A stretch of DNA of 64,000 nt, from the NCBI RefSeq assembly GCF_009696575.1, contig NZ_VULQ01000004.1:108011-172010 (forward strand), read 5' to 3'. Under the pieces are notes generated by a model. That model was given only the letters and a program-made list of their open reading frames with translations. It searched no databases and was not told the DNA's origin. Source of the stretch: Anaerococcus porci (GTDB lineage: Bacteria > Bacillota > Clostridia > Tissierellales > Peptoniphilaceae). Both the position numbers and the translations under genes were made by a program. Shown here piece by piece: positions 54,486-63,737 of this stretch. Within the stretch, counting starts at the first letter, position 1. Each line of letters begins with the position of its first letter.

Positions 54486-54707
54486 ATGAATGTTGTTGTA
54501 GGTTTTGATACTACAAGTGAAGCTATTTTAACAGAAGAATTTTTCAAGGAGAAGGATTTAAAAGGAGAACTTATACCCATCCCTGATGAACTTGGAGCAG
54601 GGTGTGGTCTTTGTTATAAGTTCTTCACTGATAATGAAGAAGAAATAAGAAAAATTATGGAAGAAAATGAACTCTCTTTTAGTATTATAAAAGTTATGGA
54701 GGTTTAG
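54486..54707 (+). CDS. DUF3343-family small protein
   Basis: 73 residues from the ATG at 54486, which has AAAGGGGGA right upstream; the in-frame ATG at 54471 lies inside that ribosome site. VVVGFDTTSEAILTEEFF, ELIPIPDELGAGCGLCYKF with Cys40 and Cys43 match DUF3343, a putative Se/S carrier family. It often precedes 2-hydroxyacyl-CoA-dehydratase-type activases. It may help deliver sulphur or electrons to the iron-sulphur proteins encoded next. Function is inferred. Confidence 0.75.
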   Translation: MNVVVGFDTTSEAILTEEFFKEKDLKGELIPIPDELGAGCGLCYKFFTDNEEEIRKIMEENELSFSIIKVMEV

Positions 54708-54710
54708 TAC

Positions 54711-55478
54711 TTGTACTACGTAGGTATAGATATAGGCTCAACAGCTGCCAAGGTTTGTGTAAAAGGAGATGAAAATTTTATATTTTCTTTACCAACAGGC
54801 TGGTCTAGCAAGGAGACTAGTGAGCTTATATATAAAAATTTATTAAAAAAAAATATTGACTTAAAAAGTAAGGATACAAGGGTCCTTGCTACAGGTTATG
54901 GAAGAGTTGCAGTTGATTATGCTGACTTTACTGTAACGGAGATAAGCTGTCATGCTAGAGGTGGGAAATTTCTTTCTAAACAAGATGATATAGGTCTTAT
55001 AGATGTTGGAGGCCAAGATACAAAAATAATAATTATAGAAAAAGGTATGGTTAAAGATTTTTTGATGAATGATAAGTGTTCTGCTGGTACTGGAAAATTT
55101 ATAGAAATTATGGCAAATAGGCTTGGCCTATCTATAGATGAATTATTTAACTTATCTAAAAATGGAAAAATCTTACCAATCTCATCCTTATGTACAGTAT
55201 TTGCTGAATCAGAGATTATAAATTACATAGGAGAAGGTCGAAAAAAAGAAGACATAGCGGCTGGAGTTGTAGATTCGGTTGCAGATAAGGTTAGCAAGAT
55301 GTGCCTAAAAATGGAGCTTCCAAAAGATATTATTCTTACAGGTGGCTTATCAAAGATTGATTATTTTATAGAAATTCTTTCAAAAAAGACTGAAAAAAAT
55401 GTTTATGGTCATGAAGATGGAATTTATGCAGGAGCTATTGGAGCAAGTTTACTTGCAAAGGAGAAGAAAAAAAGATGA
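54711..55478 (+). CDS. ATP-dependent activase of 2-hydroxyacyl-CoA dehydratase/double-cubane type (HgdC/BcrA-BadF family)
   Basis: 255 residues, TTG start at 54711 with GGAGG 8 nt upstream. ASKHA ATPase fold: VGIDIGSTAAKVCVKG at the N-terminus, LIDVGGQDTK near residue 96, GGLSKIDYF near 212. Cys123 (NDKCSAGTGK) and Cys161 (SSLCTVFAES) are the ligands of the [4Fe-4S] cluster shared between the two subunits of the dimer. It drives a low-potential electron into its partner at the cost of ATP. Overlaps the next gene by 4 nt. Confidence 0.9.
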   Translation: MYYVGIDIGSTAAKVCVKGDENFIFSLPTGWSSKETSELIYKNLLKKNIDLKSKDTRVLATGYGRVAVDYADFTVTEISCHARGGKFLSKQDDIGLIDVGGQDTKIIIIEKGMVKDFLMNDKCSAGTGKFIEIMANRLGLSIDELFNLSKNGKILPISSLCTVFAESEIINYIGEGRKKEDIAAGVVDSVADKVSKMCLKMELPKDIILTGGLSKIDYFIEILSKKTEKNVYGHEDGIYAGAIGASLLAKEKKKR

Positions 55479-56620
55479 AATTAGTAAAAGATTTACCAGA
55501 AGTATTTGAAGAGTTTGCAGAACAGAGGAAAAATTCTTTCCTAGCTGTTAAGAAAGTAAAAGACAACGGAAAGCCAGTTGTGGGAATGTATTGTACATAT
55601 TTTCCAAGAGAAATCGCCCAAGCCGCAGGTGCTGCTACAGTAAGCTTGTGTTCAACCTCAGATGAAACAACAGCAGAAGCCGAAAAAGAACTACCTAAAA
55701 ACTTATGTCCACTTATAAAATCATCATATGGTTTTGCTATAACAGATAAATGTCCCTTCTTTCACTTTTCAGATTTAGTAATAGGAGAGACAACCTGTGA
55801 TGGCAAGAAAAAGATGTATGAATTGATGGCTAGGTTTAAAGCAGTTCATGTTATGCAGCTTCCACATAATCAATCAGAAGATTCTCTTGACTTGTGGGAA
55901 AAAGAAGTTATCAGAGTAAAAGATATTGTAGAAGAAAAGTTTGAAACTAATATTACAGAAGAAAGATTAGAAGAACAAATAAAACTTGAAAACAGGATAA
56001 GAAAGGCTTTCAAAAAGCTTGCATCTACAATGGCATATGACCCAACACCTATGTCAGGTTATGATTATTTTAAGGTTTTATTTGGCTCAACATTTAGATT
56101 TGATAGGGAAAACCTACCAGAAGAGCTAGAGAGTTTGGCTGATAAAGTTATGGAAGAATATGATGAAACTCGTGAGAAAAAGCCAAGAATTCTTATTACA
56201 GGTTGTCCAATAGGTGGAGCAACTGAAAAAGTTATAAAAGCAGTTGAAGACAATGGTGGAGTTGTTGTAAGCTATGAAAATTGTTCTGGTGAGAAAAATT
56301 ATGACAGGTTTGTGGAAGAAAATACAGGAAATCCATTAAAGGCAATTGCCAAAAGATATATTAATATAGGATGTTCTGTAATGAGCCCTAATGAAAATAG
56401 ATACAAGCTTTTGGGTGAACTAATAGATAAGTACAAGGTTGACGGAGTTCTTGATATGGAACTTCAATCATGCCATACCTATGCAATAGAAACAACAAGC
56501 ATTAGAAAATATATTACAGAAGAAAAAAATATCCCATATATATCCTTAGAAACAGACTTTTCACAAGCTGATATAGGTCAAATAAATACAAGAGTCCAAG
56601 CATTTTTAGAAATGCTTTAA
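55475..56620 (+). CDS. 2-hydroxyacyl-CoA dehydratase D-family protein, double-cubane-cluster-protein-like
   Basis: 381 residues. HgdB/DUF-type 2-hydroxyacyl-CoA-dehydratase fold with cysteines at 40 (GMYCTYFPRE), 59, 78 (NLCPLIKSS), 93 (TDKCPFF) and 108 (ETTCDGKKKM), plus later ITGCPIGG and IGCSVMSP. True dehydratases need two different subunits (HgdA and HgdB); only one is encoded here, with its activase. That single-subunit arrangement matches the double-cubane cluster proteins (YjiM-like), ATP-dependent reductases with a [Fe8S9] site. Physiological substrate unknown. Confidence 0.85.
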   Translation: MKLVKDLPEVFEEFAEQRKNSFLAVKKVKDNGKPVVGMYCTYFPREIAQAAGAATVSLCSTSDETTAEAEKELPKNLCPLIKSSYGFAITDKCPFFHFSDLVIGETTCDGKKKMYELMARFKAVHVMQLPHNQSEDSLDLWEKEVIRVKDIVEEKFETNITEERLEEQIKLENRIRKAFKKLASTMAYDPTPMSGYDYFKVLFGSTFRFDRENLPEELESLADKVMEEYDETREKKPRILITGCPIGGATEKVIKAVEDNGGVVVSYENCSGEKNYDRFVEENTGNPLKAIAKRYINIGCSVMSPNENRYKLLGELIDKYKVDGVLDMELQSCHTYAIETTSIRKYITEEKNIPYISLETDFSQADIGQINTRVQAFLEML

Positions 56621-57000
56621 AACTAAGCAATAATAATTTAACAATATCTCAAAAGTAGATAGTCTAACAAATTAAAATTAGCTAAATACTTGGAGGTGAT
56701 TTTTTAGAAAAAAGAGCCTAGGCATGTGAAAGTTGCAAATCTTTGTTTAGGATAAGCTAATTAAGTCATAAGAGATATGTTAATAGATGGTATAATATAT
56801 ATAGAAATACAAGCTAAAGGAAATATTGATACCGTAGGATATATAAAAATCATATAAGTACAAAAGGCTTAAAAAAATCAAATTTCATAAATAATAATAT
56901 ATAAACTAAGAGAAGTAGAAAGTAAAAACTAAAAAATATTAACTAAGATATAATCTCTTTTCAATAAATTCAGCACAAAGAGAAGATGTTTTTAGGATTT
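56621..57000 (+). repeat. Decayed repeat, copy A (direct repeat flank)
   Basis: AAGTAGATAGTCTAA, CTTGGAGGTGATTTTTTAGAA, AAAAAGAGCCTA, TTTGTTTAGGATAAG, TACAAGCTAAAGGAAATATT and AAGAGAAGTAGAAAG occur here in the same order as at 60700-61100. Copy A lacks about 180 bp present in copy B. It looks like a dead IS with ribosome site and ORF start GTGATTTTTTAGAAAAAAAG. No family named. No gene is seen in the rest of 56621-57240. Confidence 0.6.
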
Positions 57001-57240
57001 CTATATTAATTATAATATATATATAAAAATCTATTTGTAATAATAGATTTGTTAAAGTGTCTAATAATTAAGATAGAAGCAATAATTCTAATATCAAGTA
57101 TAGTTTGGATAGGAGTATAAATATTAGAATTTCAATTGATTTTGCTAGTAATGTTAAAAAATACCCTATCAAACATGTAATTATATGTGAAATTATTTAT
57201 TTGGTTTTGGGTATTGTTATGTGATGGGTAGGGGTTATAA

Positions 57241-58305
57241 ATGAAAAATATAAGAATATCAGATATAGCAAAAAAATTAAATGTCAGTACAGCAACAGTA
57301 TCCAGAGCTTTAAATAATAAAGAAGGTGTAGGAGAAAAAACAAGAAGAGGGGTAATTGCTTTAGCAAATGAACTTGATTATAAAGTAAATTTTAATGCTA
57401 AAGCCATTAGAAAAGAATTTAATGTATTAGTTATTTTTCCAATTAAAGATAAAAACTCAAAATATTATACAGATTTATTGTGGGAAGGATATCAACAGGG
57501 CAAGAGTGAATTTGACGATGCTAAAATAAATTTTCATGAGTTATATTATAGTGGCTCTTCATTTGAGGAAGTTGATAGAAAATACCTTAAAAAACTAAAT
57601 GAGTTAAAGCTAAAAGATGTAAAAATAGACGCTGCTATAATCTATATTGTAGGTTCGAATAAAAAAATATCTTCATATATTAATAATCTATTTGATTTGA
57701 ATATCCCTATTATTGCTTTACATAAGTTAAAGTATGATATTAAAGCAAATATAATTGTTACAGATCAGGCAGAAAAAATTGGAAGACTTGCAGTTGAAAT
57801 GATGACTTATTTCAATAAAAATATAAGTAATATATTGCTGATTGAAAATAAGAATGAAACTTTTTTTGGGGAAGATAAAACCAGTAAAGGATTTGTTGAT
57901 TATATAAGTTCATATAAGAAAAATATCAATTTATATAGATTTGACCAGTTCGAGAAAAAGCTAGGAAAGAAAATAAGAGATATATTTAAAACGGTGAACA
58001 TAGATGCTTGTTTTGCAACCACTGCTAGATCGAGTATTTACTTAGCAAATATTATTAAGTTTCTAAATTATCAAGATAAGGTATTTTTCATCTGTGCTGG
58101 AAGAAATAAAGCTTCTGAAAGTTTTCTTAAAGATGGGGTTTGTAAATGTATTATTGATAATAACCCAATACTAGAAGGTAAAGAAGCTGTGAGAGTAGCA
58201 ATAAACTCATTGATTAATAATAGCAGTTATCAAAAAAATGAAGAAAAATTTCAAATGGTTAAAAAAGAAATAGAATGCCGAATAATTTTTAAGTCAAATA
58301 TGTGA
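57241..58305 (+). CDS. LacI-family transcriptional regulator
   Basis: 354 residues. Helix-turn-helix IRISDIAKKLNVSTATVSRA near residue 4 and a hinge near 50; the effector domain carries VLVIFPIKDKN, AAIIYIVGSN, ISNILLIENKN and FFICAGRNKA. It precedes a GPH-type symporter gene by 80 bp that contain a perfect-looking LacI operator, so it controls the transporter/hydrolase pair. GGGTAGGGG precedes the ATG. Confidence 0.85.
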   Translation: MKNIRISDIAKKLNVSTATVSRALNNKEGVGEKTRRGVIALANELDYKVNFNAKAIRKEFNVLVIFPIKDKNSKYYTDLLWEGYQQGKSEFDDAKINFHELYYSGSSFEEVDRKYLKKLNELKLKDVKIDAAIIYIVGSNKKISSYINNLFDLNIPIIALHKLKYDIKANIIVTDQAEKIGRLAVEMMTYFNKNISNILLIENKNETFFGEDKTSKGFVDYISSYKKNINLYRFDQFEKKLGKKIRDIFKTVNIDACFATTARSSIYLANIIKFLNYQDKVFFICAGRNKASESFLKDGVCKCIIDNNPILEGKEAVRVAINSLINNSSYQKNEEKFQMVKKEIECRIIFKSNM

Positions 58306-58348
58306 TAAATATTTGACTTATTTTTTTATATATAGTATAAATTAATTA

Positions 58349-58364
58349 ACGTAATCGTTTACGT
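58349..58364. promoter_or_regulatory. LacI-family operator ACGTAATCGTTTACGT
   Basis: A 16-bp CG-centred palindrome with a single mismatched pair (extended ATTAACGTAATCGTTTACGT), 20 bp ahead of the symporter start and right after a TATAGTATAA stretch suitable as -10. The central CG dyad is the hallmark of LacI-type operators. Confidence 0.7.
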
Positions 58365-58384
58365 AATAATTTCAAGGAGAACGT

Positions 58385-59836
58385 ATGCAAGAGAAAAATA
58401 TTAGTAAAGACAAAGAATATATTGATTATGTCGAGAGCGCCTCAAGTTTTTCTATAAGAGATAAACTTGGATATATGTTTGGTGATTTAGGTGGAAATAC
58501 TTTACAAGTAATAGTTAATACATATTTGTTATTATTTATGACATCGATTGTAGGGATAAGAGCAGGTCACTTTGCAGTAATAGTAGCAGTCTGTAAGGCA
58601 TTAGATTCACTTAATGATCCTTTTATAGGTAGGTTTACAGATAAAGCTGCTGGAACAAAATATGGGAAATATAATAATATAATAAGAAAAGTATCTGTGC
58701 CAATGGCAATAATGACAGTAATGTTATTTATAGACGTTTCAGGATTTCCTTATGGACTCAAAGTGGCTTGGTGCTTGATAATTTATTTTTTGTGGGGAGT
58801 TATATCCTCGTTTTGGAATATTCCTTATGGAACTATGCTAAATTCTATATCTCAAAATCAAGAGCAAAGAGCAGAATTATCTAACTTTAGATCTATAGGG
58901 TCGCTTGGTGCAAATGTTATTGTTCAAACAGTAGCCCCTTTATTAATTTTTAACAACTTGAATGAAGCTACTGCACAAGGATTCTTAATATTATCAATAA
59001 TAGGTGGTGTTTTTTCTATAATATGCTTATTTTTCACAACAAGATGGGCGAGAGAAAGAATTGTTATAACAACATCTAGTGAGAAAAAGCAAGCTGTTAA
59101 CTATAAAAAATTATTCTTGTCATTTTTAAAAAATAGACCAATGATATCAATAATTTTAGCTTATATTATAGTAAAATTTTTCATACAAACTACAGGAATT
59201 ACAAATCAATATGTGTTTCAAGTTTATTTTGGTGAAACTAAAACCTTAGCTTATGCAGGAATTGCTCAAATGATTCCTATGATAATGTGTATGCCCTTAC
59301 TAAAACCTTTACTTAAAAAATTCGGTAAAAAGAATTTAATAACATGGCCGATGATAATTGGGGCTGTTTTATATGGTCTTCTCGCATTTGTGAAAGTAAG
59401 TCCTATGGCTTGGGTTATTATACAAGGAATAGCTTCATTTTTTACTGGGTTTTATTCATTGCTAATTTGGTCACTTATAGCAGATGGTGTAGACTATCAC
59501 GTATGGCTAACAGGTGAAAGAAATGATGGAATGGTTTATTCAATTGTAACATTTGTAGTATTTTTAGTGGCTAGTTTATCTACTACATTTATTACACTGC
59601 TTTTATCATCAGTAGGATTTCAGCCTCTTTTACAGGCTATGCAAGCACCAGGTGTTGCAGAAAATATTAGACATCTTTCAGCTATTTTACCAGCAATTGG
59701 ATGTGTACTTATATTTTTAATATTTACACTAATTTATAATTTAAGTGATAAAGATATGGAAAAAATAAGTATAGAAGTAGGACACAAGGCAAAAATTAGA
59801 GAAGAAGAACTTGAAGAGGAGTTAGAAGATAAATAA
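58385..59836 (+). CDS. GPH-family sugar:cation symporter (MelB-like)
   Basis: 483 residues, twelve hydrophobic helices. DKLGYMFGDLGGNTLQ and the DSLNDPFIGRFTDKAAGTKYG loop near residue 75 are the glycoside-pentoside-hexuronide signature (NDPxxGxxxD), with the second conserved loop VDYHVWLTGERNDGM near residue 375. AAGGAGA precedes the ATG. Probably imports a glycoside, oligosaccharide or uronide whose identity cannot be read. Confidence 0.88.
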   Translation: MQEKNISKDKEYIDYVESASSFSIRDKLGYMFGDLGGNTLQVIVNTYLLLFMTSIVGIRAGHFAVIVAVCKALDSLNDPFIGRFTDKAAGTKYGKYNNIIRKVSVPMAIMTVMLFIDVSGFPYGLKVAWCLIIYFLWGVISSFWNIPYGTMLNSISQNQEQRAELSNFRSIGSLGANVIVQTVAPLLIFNNLNEATAQGFLILSIIGGVFSIICLFFTTRWARERIVITTSSEKKQAVNYKKLFLSFLKNRPMISIILAYIIVKFFIQTTGITNQYVFQVYFGETKTLAYAGIAQMIPMIMCMPLLKPLLKKFGKKNLITWPMIIGAVLYGLLAFVKVSPMAWVIIQGIASFFTGFYSLLIWSLIADGVDYHVWLTGERNDGMVYSIVTFVVFLVASLSTTFITLLLSSVGFQPLLQAMQAPGVAENIRHLSAILPAIGCVLIFLIFTLIYNLSDKDMEKISIEVGHKAKIREEELEEELEDK

Positions 59837-59837
59837 A

Positions 59838-60668
59838 ATGACTCAATTAAAGAAAGAGATAATTAAGTTAGCAGACAATGAATACTGTATCAGGGATTAT
59901 AACTTAGACAATTATTATTTGATTGTTGGAGATAAAAAATCAGCTTTAATTGATACAGGCTCAGGAATTGGTGATCCTAGATTAGAGATTAGAGAGATAA
60001 CTGACAAAGATATATTAGTGCTATTAACCCATGGTCACCTAGATCATGCAGGAAACGCCTATTACTTTGATGATATTTACATGAATGAAAGGGATGATGA
60101 ACTCTTAGATGAACATTTTGGTAATCCAGATATGATCAAATGGTTTATTGAAACAAGAGGGCCTGTAAGATTTCCCAAAGGAGATATCGAAGAATTAAAA
60201 TCTTATGTTAATGAGAATATGCCTGATAAATTAAAATATAAAAATGTGAGTGAAGGTGATAAGTTTGAATTAGGGACAACAGTACTAACTACAATTGAAA
60301 TACCAGGTCATACTAAAGGCTCTGTTGGATATTTAAGTAGCTCTACAAAGTATCTTTATGCAGGAGATGCCCTTAATCAAGGGATAATAATACCTTGTAA
60401 ATCAAAAGAGCAAGGATCAACTAAAAAAGAAATCGAAACTATGAGAAGCTCATTAGAAAATCTTATGAATTACTATGATGATATTGATAAAATCTGTATG
60501 GGACATGATGGCCCATTTAAAGATAAATCTATAATTAAGGATTATTTGTCCTTATGTAAAGACTTACTTTCAGGTAAAATAAAAGGTCAATATGAATCTC
60601 AAGAGATAAGAGAAGGATATGTTGTAAGACGCGGACTTGCTGAATTTTGGTATGAAGCTTATAGATAA
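59838..60668 (+). CDS. Metallo-beta-lactamase-fold hydrolase
   Basis: 276 residues. Metal ligands: HGHLDHAG near residue 64 (HxHxDH), IPGHTKGSVG near residue 157, SSTKYLYAGDAL (Asp) and MGHDGPF near residue 220. The pattern fits glyoxalase-II-like and lactonase-like members. It starts 2 nt after the symporter stop, so it probably hydrolyses the imported substrate or an intermediate such as a lactone. Identity unknown. Confidence 0.85.
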   Translation: MTQLKKEIIKLADNEYCIRDYNLDNYYLIVGDKKSALIDTGSGIGDPRLEIREITDKDILVLLTHGHLDHAGNAYYFDDIYMNERDDELLDEHFGNPDMIKWFIETRGPVRFPKGDIEELKSYVNENMPDKLKYKNVSEGDKFELGTTVLTTIEIPGHTKGSVGYLSSSTKYLYAGDALNQGIIIPCKSKEQGSTKKEIETMRSSLENLMNYYDDIDKICMGHDGPFKDKSIIKDYLSLCKDLLSGKIKGQYESQEIREGYVVRRGLAEFWYEAYR

Positions 60669-61200
60669 AATTTAATATGAGAATGAAGTATAATACCTCC
60701 AAAGTAGATAGTCTAAAATTAGCTAACTAAGTGGAGGTGTTTTTTTGAAAAAAAGAGCCTAACTATATAAAAAATGTAAATACTTTGTTTAGGATAAGGA
60801 CATTAAATTATTTGAAAATATTGCAAAAATTAGGGTTGTATTCCATAACAATTTGTAGTTACTACTTAAAATTGGGATGATTATTTTTATCTTAAAGCAT
60901 AAGATAAGAATACCTTCTTAATAAACATGAGCAAGTAAAGCCATAAGATATATGCTAATAGGTAATATAATATAAAATACAAGCTAAAGAAAATATTGAT
61001 ACCATTGAATATATAAAAAGCACATAAGTACAAAAATTTTTAAAAAGAAAAGCTTAACAATAAATACACAAACCAAGAGAAGTAGAAAGTTGTAAAACTA
61101 GGAAGAAAATAAGATTAACTAAAATGTAACAGAATTTAGTGTATAGTATGAATCTAAAAAACTAAAACAATCTTTTATAGCAGTAGATGTTTTCAATATA
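60669..61200 (+). repeat. Decayed repeat, copy B (direct repeat flank)
   Basis: Longer version of the repeat at 56621-57000, same orientation: AAGTAGATAGTCTAA at about 60703, GTGGAGGTGTTTTTTTGAA, AAAAAGAGCCTAA, TTTGTTTAGGATAAGG and AAGAGAAGTAGAAAG. It carries about 180 bp more in the middle. All frames contain stops. Together the copies bracket the LacI/symporter/hydrolase genes. No gene is visible between 60669 and 61419. Confidence 0.6.
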
Positions 61201-61371
61201 TAAGTAATATTAAGATAAAAGATTGAAGGTCAAGGCATTATTTTAATCTAATTTAGATTAATGCATCTTGGTGGAAAAACTTTAATTTAATTATTTATCT
61301 ACTTTAGAAGGATTGGTTTGTAATGTCTATTTTATTTTGTGAAAATGTTTTTTTAATTTTTAAAAAAATGT

Positions 61372-61377
61372 TATACT
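61372..61377 (+). promoter_or_regulatory. -10 element of the moa operon
   Basis: TATACT in AATGTTATACTTGG, same ATGTTATACTT block as before the flavoprotein lipoprotein and DUF3343 genes. A -35 is not clear, and no molybdenum-cofactor riboswitch is recognisable upstream. Confidence 0.45.
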
Positions 61378-61419
61378 TGGTATAGTAATATATTATATAC
61401 AAAAGAAAGTAGTGATTAA

Positions 61420-62364
61420 TTGTTAGATAAGTTTAATAGGAGAATAGATTATCTTAGGATATCTGTTACTGATAGATGTAACCTAAGGTGTGCTTATTGT
61501 ATGCCTGATGGAATAAATAAAAAAGACCACAGCGATATTTTATCTTTTGAGGATATAAGAAATATAGTGGAAGTGTTTGTAGAGAAGGGGATAAGAAAGG
61601 TAAGGCTTACAGGTGGAGAACCACTAGTTCGTAAAAATATAGAAACTTTGGTAAAGTACCTTTCTTCATTTGAAGAAATTAAAGACTTATCAATGACCAG
61701 TAATGGCTTTTTTTTAGAAGAAAAGGTTCAAGTTTTAAAGGATAATGGATTAGATAGGTTTAATATATCTCTTGATAGTCTTGAATTTGAAAAGTATAAA
61801 AAGATTAGCAAAAATGGAGACTTAAAAAAAGTTCTCAGAGGAATATATAAAGCTAAGTCACTTGGTATGGGAGTTAAGATAAATTGCGTTCTTATAAAGG
61901 GAATAAATGAGGATGAAGTTTTAGATTTTATAGAGTTTTCTAAGAAAAATGACTTAGGATTAAGATTTATAGAACTTATGCCTATAGGCAAAACTCAAGA
62001 TTTTGCTAGGGATAATTTTCTATCAAGTGATGATATAGTAAAAAAATATGAATTAAAAAGGATTGAAAATCCTGATAAAAACTCTCCAACAAGCTTGTAT
62101 AAAATGAAGGACTCTGACTTTAAGATAGGCTTTATAGATCCGCTTTCTCATAGGTTCTGTTCAACATGTAACAGGTTAAGAATAACGTCAGATGGATTTA
62201 TAAGACCATGTCTTCATTCAGATGTGAAAATAGATTTAAAAGAAGGTCTAGATGATAGGGAGAAATTGAGTGAGCTTATTGATATAAGCTTATACAAAAA
62301 GCCTTTAAGACATTACTTGGAAGAAGGAAGTATAAGTGAATCAATGAATAGGATAGGAGGATAG
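61420..62364 (+). CDS. moaA: GTP 3',8-cyclase, molybdenum cofactor biosynthesis protein A
   Basis: 314 residues with a TTG start at 61420 (weak AAAGTAGTGA ribosome site; an upstream ATG in frame is not seen). Radical-SAM cluster Cys20, Cys24, Cys27 (CNLRCAYC), GGEPLVR for SAM binding, and the second cluster CSTCNRLRITSDGFIRPC near residue 246. The usual C-terminal Gly-Gly appears as MNRIGG. It converts GTP to 3',8-cyclo-GTP, the first step to molybdopterin. Directly coupled to moaC. Confidence 0.93.
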   Translation: MLDKFNRRIDYLRISVTDRCNLRCAYCMPDGINKKDHSDILSFEDIRNIVEVFVEKGIRKVRLTGGEPLVRKNIETLVKYLSSFEEIKDLSMTSNGFFLEEKVQVLKDNGLDRFNISLDSLEFEKYKKISKNGDLKKVLRGIYKAKSLGMGVKINCVLIKGINEDEVLDFIEFSKKNDLGLRFIELMPIGKTQDFARDNFLSSDDIVKKYELKRIENPDKNSPTSLYKMKDSDFKIGFIDPLSHRFCSTCNRLRITSDGFIRPCLHSDVKIDLKEGLDDREKLSELIDISLYKKPLRHYLEEGSISESMNRIGG

Positions 62365-62835
62365 ATGTTTACACACCTAGATAAGTCTGGAAGAGGTCAA
62401 ATGGTTGATATTTCACAAAAAGAAATCAGCCAAAGGGAAGCTCTTGCCAAAGGTTCAATAAAATTAAAATATGAGACTATAAAGGCTATAAAGGATGAAA
62501 AGATAAAAAAGGGAGATGTTCTTGCTATTGCCCAAGTAGCAGCAATCCAAGCTGTAAAAAATACTTCTTCAATAATACCTATGGCTCATCCACTGTTATT
62601 AAATGGGATAAATGTAGACTTTTACTTTGAAGGTGAGAATTTATTCTGTGAAGTTTTAGTTAAATGTCAGGGTAAAACTGGTGTTGAGATGGAAGCTTTA
62701 ACAGGGGTTTCTGCTGGACTTTTGACAGTATATGATATGTGTAAGGCACTTGATAAGTCAATGGTTATTGAGGATATATATTTAGTTTCAAAAAAGGGAG
62801 GAAAGTCTGGTGACTACAAAAGAGAAGGTTTATAA
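62365..62835 (+). CDS. moaC: Cyclic pyranopterin monophosphate synthase
   Basis: 156 residues. THLDKSGRGQMVDISQKEIS, IPMAHPLLLNGI and KTGVEMEALTGVSAGLLTVY are MoaC signatures with the conserved Lys, His and Glu-Met-Glu-Ala residues. GGAGGA precedes the ATG, which abuts the moaA stop. Converts cyclo-GTP to cPMP. Confidence 0.93.
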   Translation: MFTHLDKSGRGQMVDISQKEISQREALAKGSIKLKYETIKAIKDEKIKKGDVLAIAQVAAIQAVKNTSSIIPMAHPLLLNGINVDFYFEGENLFCEVLVKCQGKTGVEMEALTGVSAGLLTVYDMCKALDKSMVIEDIYLVSKKGGKSGDYKREGL

Positions 62836-63307
62836 GTATGCTTTTATTGTTCTATCCGACTCAAGAAGTGGTGGAGAAAAAAAGGATAAGTGCAAAGATG
62901 CTCTTCTTGATTCAATGGATAAGGATTATAAAATGGAGTACTTTAATATTATTCCTGATGATAAAGAAAAAATATTAGATGAATTAAAAAAATTAGTAGA
63001 CAAAAATATTCCCCTAATTCTTACATCAGGAGGAACTGGTTTTTCAAAAAGAGATAATACACCAGAGGCCACAAAAGAGTTGATAGAGAAAAATACTCCG
63101 GGAATTTCTGAAGCTATAAGGTTTTATTCTAAGGAAATTACACCAATGTGGGCTCTTTCAAGGGCGGTTTCTGGAATAGCTAAGAATTCTTTAATTATTA
63201 ATCTTCCAGGCTCTCCGAAGGCTGTGAGTGAAGCCATTGATGCCATAAGACCATTTTTAGGTCACGGACTTGATATTTTGAAAGGAGATTTTACAGATCA
63301 TGACTGA
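62810..63307 (+). CDS. MogA/MoaB-family molybdopterin adenylyltransferase
   Basis: 165 residues, GTG start at 62810 overlapping moaC by 26 nt, with GGGAGG upstream. AFIVLSDSRSGGEKKDKC, LTSGGTGFSKRDNTPEAT near residue 62 and INLPGSPKAVSEAIDAIRP are the family's molybdopterin-binding motifs. It adenylates molybdopterin for metal insertion. Whether orthologous to MogA or MoaB cannot be decided. Confidence 0.88.
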   Translation: MTTKEKVYKYAFIVLSDSRSGGEKKDKCKDALLDSMDKDYKMEYFNIIPDDKEKILDELKKLVDKNIPLILTSGGTGFSKRDNTPEATKELIEKNTPGISEAIRFYSKEITPMWALSRAVSGIAKNSLIINLPGSPKAVSEAIDAIRPFLGHGLDILKGDFTDHD

Positions 63308-63737
63308 TGGAAAGATTATATCGATAAATATATCAAAGACTAAGGGAGTTAAAAAAATCCCCCAAGATAAAGGAGTTTTTATAGAAAATTTTGGACTTAA
63401 AGATGATGCTCATGCTGGAAATTGGCACAGGCAGGTCTCTCTTTTAGCTATAGAGTCAATAAATAAGATGGAAAATGAAAATATTAAGTTTAAGCCTGGA
63501 GATTTTGCAGAAAATTTAACGACAGAAGGAATTAAACTTTATGATTTTCCATTAGGAACAAAATTTGAAATCGGAGAGTGTCTACTTGAGATTACCCAAA
63601 TAGGTAAAAAATGCCATGATGGCTGTGAAATTAAGAAGATGACAGGATACTGTATAATGCCGAAGGAGGGGATATTTGCCAAGGTTTTGAGGGGAGGTTT
63701 AATAAAAAGTGATGATTTCATTAAAGTGCTAGTCTAA
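63300..63737 (+). CDS. MOSC-domain protein
   Basis: 145 residues. GDFAENLTTEGI near residue 65 and IGKKCHDGCEIKKMTG near residue 100 with the conserved Cys, as in stand-alone MOSC proteins related to the Moco sulphurase C-terminal domain. It overlaps the mogA-like gene by 8 nt and follows it in many clostridial moa operons. Probably transfers or carries sulphur for cofactor maturation. Confidence 0.85.
   Translation: MTDGKIISINISKTKGVKKIPQDKGVFIENFGLKDDAHAGNWHRQVSLLAIESINKMENENIKFKPGDFAENLTTEGIKLYDFPLGTKFEIGECLLEITQIGKKCHDGCEIKKMTGYCIMPKEGIFAKVLRGGLIKSDDFIKVLV

Noticed and set aside
61200..61419. Molybdenum cofactor riboswitch before moaA
   Set aside because: No conserved Moco-RNA core or GC-rich stems seen; the region is plain AT-rich sequence after the decayed repeat.
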